Assembly: GCA_017525875.1 (NCBI GenBank)
Contig: JAFXSG010000051.1
Span: 1 to 63,978 of the forward strand
Reading direction: 5' to 3'
Length of the DNA: 63,978 bases
Source: Clostridia bacterium
GTDB taxonomy: Bacteria > Bacillota > Clostridia > Christensenellales > CAG-138
In this document: positions 58,524-63,978 of the stretch, in pieces
Numbering within the stretch: the stretch's first letter is position 1
How the letters are laid out: each line of letters starts with the position of its first letter
Position numbers and translations under genes: made by a program
Notes under the pieces: generated by a model
Database searches by the model: none
What the model saw: only the letters and a program-made list of their open reading frames with translations
Told to the model about the DNA's origin: nothing

Positions 58524-58958
58524 TTAGTCTTCGTCCTCGTCCTCGCCGAAGACGGGCTTATGGCACTTGGGGCAGTTCAGCAGCTCGTCAAGCGGGATCT
58601 CCTCGCCGCAGTTGCTGCAGATGACGTTGGGCTTGCACTCCGCGCAGCAATCGCAGTCGTCGCAGTCCTGATCGCAATCGTCACAATCGCAATCGCAGTC
58701 TTCGTCATCTTCCTCGTCTTCCTCGTCGTCATCGTCATCATCGAAGAGGATATCGTCGTAAACGTCCATCGCTTCGTAGATGTCGTTCAGATCGTCGTCG
58801 ATAGAGTCGATAGCTTCGGTGTTCTCGTCGACCGCGATGCCGATCTCGGACAGGCAGTCGATGATCGCGCGGAGGAGCCTTTCGGTGTTGCCGTTCTCGG
58901 CGGAGATGTTCATGCCGTCGGCAAGGCCGCGCAGGTATTCAGCTTTTTCCCTGATCAT
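58524..58958 (-). CDS. CD1247-like acidic cysteine-rich protein with C-terminal zinc ribbon
   Basis: A 144-residue protein. The N-terminal helical part MIREKAEYLRGLADGMNISA with ETEAIDSIDDDLNDIYEAM matches the N-terminal domain seen in clostridial CD1247-type proteins. It is followed by an extremely acidic stretch (about residues 73-105) rich in Asp, Glu and Cys, including CDCDCDDCDQDCDDCDCC, and a zinc ribbon CSNCGEEIPLDELLNCPKCHK. No known function; metal binding is likely. It follows efp closely and may be in its operon. Confidence 0.75.
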   Translation of the reverse strand: MIREKAEYLRGLADGMNISAENGNTERLLRAIIDCLSEIGIAVDENTEAIDSIDDDLNDIYEAMDVYDDILFDDDDDDEEDEEDDEDCDCDCDDCDQDCDDCDCCAECKPNVICSNCGEEIPLDELLNCPKCHKPVFGEDEDED

Positions 58959-58971
58959 ATTATGCCTCCGA

Positions 58972-59529
58972 TCAGCAGCGGGCCATGTACTCGCCGGTGC
59001 GGGTGTCGATGCGGATGCGGTCGCCCTCGTTGACGAAGAGGGGAACGTTCAGAGTGTAGCCGGTCTCAACGGTCGCGGGCTTGGAAGCGCCGGTCGCGGT
59101 GTCGCCTGCAAAGCCGGGCTCGGTCTCGGTAACGGTCAGCTCAACGAAGTTGGGAGCCGCAACGGAGAAAGCATTGCCCTTGTAGAAGCGGATGGTCACG
59201 TTGGAGTTCTCAACGATGAAGTCGATAGCGTCCTCGACCTGGTCGTGGTTGAGAGCCAGCTGCTCATAGGTCTCGTTGTCCATGAAGTAATACAGATCGC
59301 CGTCGTTGTAGAGATACTGCATTTCACGGGTCTCGATGTGTGCGGTGGGGTACTTGTCGGTGGGGGAGAAGGTCCTCTCAAGGACTGCGCCGGTCATGAC
59401 GTTCTTGAGCCTGGTGCGGACGAACGCCGCGCCTTTGCCGGGCTTAACGTGCTGGAAGTCGGCAATGCTCCAAACCTGTCCGTCGATCTCGACGGTGATG
59501 CCCTTTCTGAAATCGCCTGCTAAAATCAT
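58972..59529 (-). CDS. efp: elongation factor P
   Basis: Rescues ribosomes stalled on polyproline. The 185-residue protein has the three-domain EF-P layout, with the modifiable lysine in the loop [17 protein letters not shown] (Lys32), then [20 protein letters not shown] and the C-terminal signature region [24 protein letters not shown]. Length is typical. AGGAGGT-type ribosome-binding site. It is downstream of the peptidase gene pepP, the classical Clostridia arrangement. Confidence 0.97.
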   Translation of the reverse strand: MILAGDFRKGITVEIDGQVWSIADFQHVKPGKGAAFVRTRLKNVMTGAVLERTFSPTDKYPTAHIETREMQYLYNDGDLYYFMDNETYEQLALNHDQVEDAIDFIVENSNVTIRFYKGNAFSVAAPNFVELTVTETEPGFAGDTATGASKPATVETGYTLNVPLFVNEGDRIRIDTRTGEYMARC

Positions 59530-59569
59530 AATTAAACCTCCGTGGTAAATTTTTGATTATTGTTGCAGA

Positions 59570-60637
59570 TCAAAGGATGATAAGATCCTTCGTCGTATGA
59601 CACATGTTGATAAATCCGTCCTCGGTCAGAACGCAGCAGTCCTCGATGCGGACGCCGCCGAGACCTTCGACGTAGATGCCGGGCTCGACCGTGATGGTGG
59701 AGCCGGGAACGAGCAGCTCGGTGGAGCGGGAGTTGGCGTAGGGGTTTTCGTGGACCTCAAGGCCGAAACCGTGACCGAGGCCGTGACCGAAGCACTCGCC
59801 GTAGCCGTGCTCGGTGATGTAGTCGCGCGCGCAGAGATCGAGCTCGGAGGCGACCATGTTGGGCCTGAGGATGCCGAGGGTCTTGAGCTGCGCTTCATGG
59901 ACGATCTTGTAGATCTTCATCATCTCGTCGCAGGGCTGACCAAAAGCGATCGTGCGGGTCATGTCGGAGCAGTAGCCGCCGACGCGCGCGCCGAAGTCGA
60001 TAACGACCATGTCGCCATTCTGGATCCTCCTCTGGCCGGGGTATGCGTGGCAGAGCGCGCCGTTCGGCCCGGAGCCGACGATGGTATCGAAGGAGTTTTC
60101 TTCAGCGCCGAATCTGCGCATGAGGTAATCCAGCTCGTTGCGAAGCTCGATCTCGGTCATGCCGACCTTCGCGCGCTTGAGCAGCTCCGCAAAGCCGGCG
60201 TCCGCGCAGTCCTGCGCCTTCTGCATCATGGCGATCTCGTGCGCGTCCTTGGAGAGCCTGCAGCCGCAGATAACGTCGGAGGAGGGAACGAACTCGAAGG
60301 GCAGCTTGATGTAGCCGCTGTATTCGGCAACGGTCATCGCAGCGTCTTCAAAAGCAACGACCTTTGCGCCGAACTCATTAAGGACCGCTTCAACGAGCTG
60401 CGGGCTGATGCTGCGGTCGACCTGGCGAACTTCACAGATGCCTGCACACTGCATATTGGCCTGAATGGTGTAGCGGAAGTCGGTAAGGAGTACGCGGCCC
60501 GCTGCCGAAACGATCACAACGCCGTTGGATCCGGTAAAGCCGGAGAAATACCTGCGGTTGATGGGCGAAGTGATGATGGCGGCGTCGATATTCTTTTCCG
60601 CAAGCTTTTTGAGAAGCTTGTCACACCTTGACTTCAT
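59570..60637 (-). CDS. Xaa-Pro dipeptidase / aminopeptidase P family (M24)
   Basis: A 355-residue creatinase-fold metallopeptidase that removes N-terminal residues before proline. The N-terminal domain (NRRYFSGFTGSNGVVIVSAA) precedes the M24 catalytic domain. The five metal ligands lie in MVVIDFGARVGGYCSDMTRT (two Asp), GHGLGHGFGLEVHENP (His) and ITVEPGIYVEGLGGVRIEDC (two Glu). The call as YqhT-type peptidase rests on size and on its place upstream of efp. The ATG follows a weak AAAGGAC site. Confidence 0.93.
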   Translation of the reverse strand: MKSRCDKLLKKLAEKNIDAAIITSPINRRYFSGFTGSNGVVIVSAAGRVLLTDFRYTIQANMQCAGICEVRQVDRSISPQLVEAVLNEFGAKVVAFEDAAMTVAEYSGYIKLPFEFVPSSDVICGCRLSKDAHEIAMMQKAQDCADAGFAELLKRAKVGMTEIELRNELDYLMRRFGAEENSFDTIVGSGPNGALCHAYPGQRRIQNGDMVVIDFGARVGGYCSDMTRTIAFGQPCDEMMKIYKIVHEAQLKTLGILRPNMVASELDLCARDYITEHGYGECFGHGLGHGFGLEVHENPYANSRSTELLVPGSTITVEPGIYVEGLGGVRIEDCCVLTEDGFINMCHTTKDLIIL

Positions 60638-60916
60638 TATAACGTATAACGTCCTTTCCTGCGGTTCGGTTGACGCCGGTCCGCAAAATTCACCGTGAGC
60701 CCGCTTCCTGCCGGAATACGCCGGAGCATATCGGTTCGCAGACTACACTATTCTAAAGTATTTTATCATTTTACGGACCAATTAACAAGATGCAATTTCA
60801 TCAAATCGGCAGGTTTTAAGCCCTAATGCGGCTCAAACAGCGATATATTTTGATCCTCCGGCTTCCAAGGAGCCGTCCGGTCCCATTTCAAGAGCAGACC
60901 GGACTTTCGTTCCCGC

Positions 60917-60952
60917 AAAAAAACACCCGCCGGGAACCGTCCTGCAGGTGTT
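60917..60952 (-). terminator. terminator of the 61 kb P-loop gene
   Basis: AACACCCGCCGG and CCTGCAGGTGTT pair over most of 12 bp; on the minus strand the stem ends in TTTTTTTGCGG. The rest of 60638-60972 is gene-free and includes the leader of the peptidase gene, where I see no clear promoter. Confidence 0.7.
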
Positions 60953-60972
60953 CTCAAAAACCGCCGCCGCGG

Positions 60973-61389
60973 TCATATACGGTATTTTTCAAGAAAGGCG
61001 GGGAGCTCTCCGTCGCCGCTTATGCTTATCACAAGGCGGATGCCTTTGCGCTCGGAAAAATTATCAAGGAAAACGAACATCTGCTCAAGGCTCTCGATCG
61101 GGTGCTTGACGATCTTCATAAAGCTGTTGATGTAGATCGCCTGAAGGTCATAATCCTGCGCCGCGCAGCCGGAGAGGAACCCCGTGAACATCTTGGGCCC
61201 GTCGATCATGAACTCGCTCGCGTTGATAAAGCGGATATCCCGCTCGAGCATAAACATACGGTCGTCGTCATTGTCGATAAAGATGGAGTTCTCATCGCGC
61301 TCATTATGCGCTTCGTTTGCCATGGAGATGAGCCTGCGGGACTTGCCCGTGCCCTTGCTGCCGAAAAGAATATTTATCAAATCCAACAC
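60973..61389 (-). CDS. small P-loop ATP-binding protein
   Basis: A 138-residue protein opening with a P-loop, LINILFGSKGTGKSRRLISM (Walker A at residues 10-17), followed by IFIDNDDDRMFMLERDIRFI, FLSGCAAQDYDLQAIYINSF (Walker B-like) and a C-terminal strand RLVISISGDGELPAFLEKY. Similar short proteins in Clostridia are often mis-annotated as PilT-like; the function is unknown. It is monocistronic and ends at the terminator near 60917. No obvious partner. Confidence 0.75.
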   Translation of the reverse strand: MLDLINILFGSKGTGKSRRLISMANEAHNERDENSIFIDNDDDRMFMLERDIRFINASEFMIDGPKMFTGFLSGCAAQDYDLQAIYINSFMKIVKHPIESLEQMFVFLDNFSERKGIRLVISISGDGELPAFLEKYRI

Positions 61390-61638
61390 CTCCTGCTCTT
61401 TTATGCAAATATTATAGCACAGATCCGCACTCGTAACAACAGCGCATTATGTCAATCCGATGAATAATTCAAAGCCCGACTGAATACAATACTTACCATC
61501 CGCACACAAAAAACAAAGCAGCGGCGGCAAAAATGGGCGAGACTCAAAATATACTTTGAAGTTTTTTCAAAAAGGGCTTGCAATTTGAAATGTACTGCTG
61601 TATAATACTTCCTGTTCCAAACGGAACGAACTGAATAT

Positions 61639-61714
61639 TCCTCCTTAGCTCAGTCGGTAGAGCATGCGGCTGTTAACCGCAGTGTCGTTGGTTCGAGTCC
61701 AACAGGGGGAGCCA
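61639..61714 (+). tRNA. tRNA-Asn (anticodon GTT)
   Basis: A 76-nt plus-strand tRNA. The acceptor stem TCCTCCT/AGGGGGA includes one T-G pair; the D-arm has GCTC/GAGC; anticodon stem TGCGG/CCGCA holds CTGTTAA (anticodon GTT); the T-arm GTTGG-TTCGAGT-CCAAC is perfect. Discriminator G followed by an encoded CCA. A terminator-like hairpin follows directly. The 249 bases upstream (61390-61638) hold no gene. Confidence 0.97.
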
Positions 61715-61720
61715 CCTAAG

Positions 61721-61758
61721 AAACCTCTTTTGTCTACCAAGATAAAAGGGGTTTTTCC
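61721..61758 (+). terminator. terminator after tRNA-Asn
   Basis: AAACCTCTTTT and AAAAGGGGTTT form an 11-bp stem with one G-U pair, followed by TTCC; it begins 7 bases after the tRNA CCA. Confidence 0.7.
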
Positions 61759-61798
61759 TTGCTTTTTTGACGAAAATCAGGCAAAACAAGCGAAAAAA

Positions 61799-61843
61799 AG
61801 GCTCCGGAGCGGAAGATCGGCCGCACCAGAGCCCTATTTTTTG
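61799..61843. terminator. second hairpin downstream of tRNA-Asn
   Basis: GGCTC...GCGG pairs with CCGC...GAGCC, flanked by AAAAAAA on the left and TATTTTTTG on the right; it could serve either strand. Confidence 0.55.
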
Positions 61844-61927
61844 TGTTCACAGGCCGAAAAGAGCATAAAACTCTGGTGTACTTTTTGCGTTTCTTTACTC
61901 TGCAAAGAAATAAAAAAAGTGTCCGTA

Positions 61928-61943
61928 CTGTTGGACTCGAACC
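61928..61943 (-). repeat. inverted 16-base copy of the tRNA-Asn T-arm
   Basis: 61928-61943 is the exact reverse complement of GGTTCGAGTCCAACAG at 61690-61705 inside tRNA-Asn. Less exact T-loop-like fragments follow on the same strand at 62005-62024 and 62133-62148. The stretch 61715-62415 has no supported gene. Confidence 0.65.
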
Positions 61944-62362
61944 TGAAAAATTCTTGTGTTTACTGGCTTTATGGAAACTGCCTGTTTTTCCGTTCTCCAC
62001 CATCTGGCCTCGAGGATTTGAACCGATAAGCAAAAGTCAAATATAGAAAGCGTTGATTGTCATGAACACATTAGAACTGCCACAAATGGCCCTACCGCTT
62101 CATATCAATCAAAAGCAATATAAATTCATGTTTGCGGGGTTTGAACCGAACCAAAAGTCAGACAACAGGATTAATACTATCCTACATTTAAAACATTGAG
62201 AGTGGGCGAGCAGATTTTCGCTGAATCAATGAGGAGGATCGCAGATCGACTCGGAGCGTCGGTCAAGATTCGACGGAGCAGCTGCGGCGGAAAAGATGCC
62301 GTCCGAATCAGGGCTTCAGGTGCAGGATAGTATAAGGCTGTTTCTATCGTCAAATAATGAAA

Positions 62363-62407
62363 GAGGCTGCTGCAGGCAATCACCCATCCCGCAGCAGCCT
62401 TGTTTTT
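62363..62407. terminator. bidirectional hairpin after the Cna-B protein
   Basis: AGGCTGCTGC (62363-62372) pairs with GCAGCAGCCT (62391-62400), followed by TGTTTTTA on the plus strand and by a T-rich tail on the minus strand, where it would end the surface-protein gene. Confidence 0.65.
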
Positions 62408-62415
62408 ACATCCTG

Positions 62416-63978
62416 TCAGGCATTCAGCCTGTGCCGCCTTTTATCCTCGTCCGGGTCGGGCAGGATCGCAGCGGTATGCGTGAAGGAAGCTGCGACAGCG
62501 CTCCCGGAGCCATCCGAGCCGCAGCCGTCGAGCCAGTATCGGTTTACAACGGCCTCGCCGAAGCTGACCTCCGCGGTCTTACCGAGCTCGACCCTGGCGG
62601 TTTGGGCCGAGGCTGCGCCATAGCGCCAGCTCCAGTCCGAATGCTCCTCAACGGTGTAATTGCCGGCGGGCAGGGCTTTTATCACGGCGCTTGCGCTCGT
62701 TTCTCCGGCCGCAAGCACGATCATAACTTCGAGAGACAGCGCATTCTCGCCGTCCGGCCCTTCGACCGTGAAGATGAAGCTCTGCTCCCTTGCGGCGTCC
62801 TCGGCGGAGCGGGTCACGCTGATCCTCAGCACGCCGCTGTAATGGAAGTTGATCACGTTATACCCGTCGGTCCTCATCCCGTAACCGGGGACTGGGTCCT
62901 CGGTTACGGTGTAGCGGATCGTCCTGCCGTCCTTCGTCTTCGGCTGATTCGGGAAGAAATACTTCCAGTCGCCCGCCCTTGAGGTCACGGCGGAAGCGAC
63001 CTCCACGCCGTCCGCAAGCAGGCGGATCGTGACGGTCTCCGGGCGGATGCCGTCCGCGTCGCCTCCATCCTGCCATATCTTCGTGCCGGAGATGGCGAAG
63101 TTCTCCTTATGCCAGGTGTTCGTGATATCGAGCCCGTCTATCTCGTAGGTGTAATCGTCCTTGTACTCATAGCTTGCGGGGTACTCCTCCGAAACGTAGT
63201 AGTACGTGAACGGGCTTGCGTCCTCGGGTTTATCGATGGACCAGGTCCACTCGTCCTGACCCGCAAATTCGGACTTTCTCAGCGTGATGGGCGAGCCTTC
63301 GATATCGCCGTCGGCATCCTTGACGTGGATCAGGATATAGTCGGGGCGCTTATCCTCATCGTCGTCCACCCAGAACTTGGAGCCGCTGAGCGTATCGTCG
63401 TCATCGGTATCCCAATCTATCTTGATGTTTATGACGTTCGCCATGAGGTGATAGTCGTCCACCACCGTGCTCCAGCCGAAGTTGCTGATATCGTCCATCG
63501 TCAGCGACTTCGCCTTTTCAAGCGCCTTGCCTGCGAGACCGGAAAGGTCGAGAATATCCTCGGGGTTTTCGATGCCGAGTATCGTCGGGATCGCCTTTGT
63601 CGGGATGCTGATATAGCCGTCGAACGGGTTGAATGAAACGGGCAGCGAGAAGCCGATCAGGTATTTGATGATCTGCCTGATGATCTCGCTCCCAAGCTCG
63701 GCGCCCTTATAATCCATCGGAACGCCGCAGTTGTACTTGCTGAGAACGAATTCGGCCTTCCAGTCGCAGTCCTCGTCGACCTTCGCGACAGCAAGCTTCG
63801 GTATCTTGATGCCGAAGATCTTTTCCGCAAGCTTGCCGATCATGCTCACGTCAAGGCCGATCGACAGCTCGCTGAGCAGCGTCAGCGCGTCCTTGCCGCC
63901 CTCCTCCGGGTTTATCACGGGGAATTCGTAATCGAGCACGCCGCCGATATCGACGCCAAGTCCGCTCGCAAGATCGGA
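62416..63978 (-). CDS. Cna-B-domain surface protein (partial, 5' end beyond right edge)
   Basis: The frame is open to the window edge; numbering here is from the first GTG at 63939. It contains two Cna-B repeats (about 184-276, starting LSGSKFWVDDDEDKRPDYIL, and about 284-366, starting FAISGTKIWQDGGDADGIRP), each with the lysine, glutamate (YYVSEEYP and YTVTEDPV) and asparagine expected for an internal isopeptide bond. A third immunoglobulin-like module follows (about 368-470, FIFTVEGPDGENALSLEVMI). The C-terminus ends in DEDKRRHRLNA without an LPxTG motif or membrane helix, so it is either secreted or has lost its anchor. The N-terminal part is a separate domain of unknown type. Confidence 0.8.
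   Translation of the reverse strand, partial: SDLASGLGVDIGGVLDYEFPVINPEEGGKDALTLLSELSIGLDVSMIGKLAEKIFGIKIPKLAVAKVDEDCDWKAEFVLSKYNCGVPMDYKGAELGSEIIRQIIKYLIGFSLPVSFNPFDGYISIPTKAIPTILGIENPEDILDLSGLAGKALEKAKSLTMDDISNFGWSTVVDDYHLMANVINIKIDWDTDDDDTLSGSKFWVDDDEDKRPDYILIHVKDADGDIEGSPITLRKSEFAGQDEWTWSIDKPEDASPFTYYYVSEEYPASYEYKDDYTYEIDGLDITNTWHKENFAISGTKIWQDGGDADGIRPETVTIRLLADGVEVASAVTSRAGDWKYFFPNQPKTKDGRTIRYTVTEDPVPGYGMRTDGYNVINFHYSGVLRISVTRSAEDAAREQSFIFTVEGPDGENALSLEVMIVLAAGETSASAVIKALPAGNYTVEEHSDWSWRYGAASAQTARVELGKTAEVSFGEAVVNRYWLDGCGSDGSGSAVAASFTHTAAILPDPDEDKRRHRLNA

Noticed and set aside
59597-60631. 344-residue plus-strand frame opposite the M24 peptidase
   Set aside because: Shadow frame; the minus-strand product has all five metal ligands.
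62177-62383. 68-residue minus-strand frame before the surface-protein terminator
   Set aside because: No start signal, overlaps the terminator, no coding character.

Overview
The window reads as a chromosome segment of a moderately high-GC, endospore-forming member of the Clostridia, probably an uncultured gut lineage. The basis is the gene content: a complete spoIIIAA-AH run, spoIVB, spoVT, two alpha/beta-type small acid-soluble spore proteins, a dacF/M50/scpAB block, Asp23 paralogues, and the Firmicutes-style folD-xseAB-ispA-dxs-tlyA-nadK-recN-spoIVB string. Genus assignment is not possible from this sequence alone. Gene orientation is mostly + from 5 to 54 kb and mostly - from 54.7 kb to the right edge.

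Region 1 to 4.8 kb is a decayed accessory island next to tRNA-Arg(CCG). It holds a TetR regulator cut by the left edge, an A+T-richer orphan gene, a serine-resolvase remnant, a three-gene minus-strand cluster (a DUF2800/DUF3846 chimera, a metallophosphoesterase and a 454-residue orphan) and two sets of short tandem repeats that look like insertion-sequence ends without a transposase.

Region 5 to 20.7 kb is housekeeping: deoB, a DacF-like protein that lacks all three catalytic motifs of its family, an M50 protease, scpA-scpB, Asp23-fakA-recG, two SASP genes, an FlK-type thioesterase, nadE, dnaX, hisS and an RseC-like membrane protein. Region 20.7 to 26.1 kb holds a palindromic repeat element and a polyamine-type transport operon (XRE-cupin regulator, potA-B-C-D) preceded by three near-identical palindromes spaced exactly 44 bp apart. 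Region 26.3 to 29.5 kb carries asnS, ylmC/ymxH, nrdR and pgeF.

Region 29.5 to 34.9 kb is the spoIIIA operon, in which SpoIIIAF is reduced to its two membrane helices. Region 35 to 36.4 kb is an Asp23-AmaP-DUF2273 envelope cluster. Region 36.4 to 47.6 kb runs nusB, a TsaD-like paralogue, folD, xseA, xseB, ispA, dxs, tlyA, nadK and recN, with spoIVB convergent. Region 47.7 to 54.7 kb carries a probably leaderless orphan gene, radA, a WYL regulator, a threonine aldolase, a degenerate deacetylase-like protein, spoVT with a sigma-G-like promoter, and a stand-alone Spo0A C-terminal DNA-binding domain. Region 54.7 to 61.4 kb (minus strand) has a SPOR protein, the RNase P RNA, a zinc-ribbon protein, a Nif3-like protein, trmK, an acidic Cys-rich protein, efp, pepP and a small P-loop protein. 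The right end has tRNA-Asn(GTT), a non-coding stretch with an inverted copy of its T-arm, and a Cna-B repeat surface protein cut by the edge.

The strongest candidates for something undescribed are the catalytically dead DacF orthologue, the mini-SpoIIIAF, the solo Spo0A effector domain and the 44-bp operator array. No defence island, CRISPR array or biosynthetic cluster was seen.
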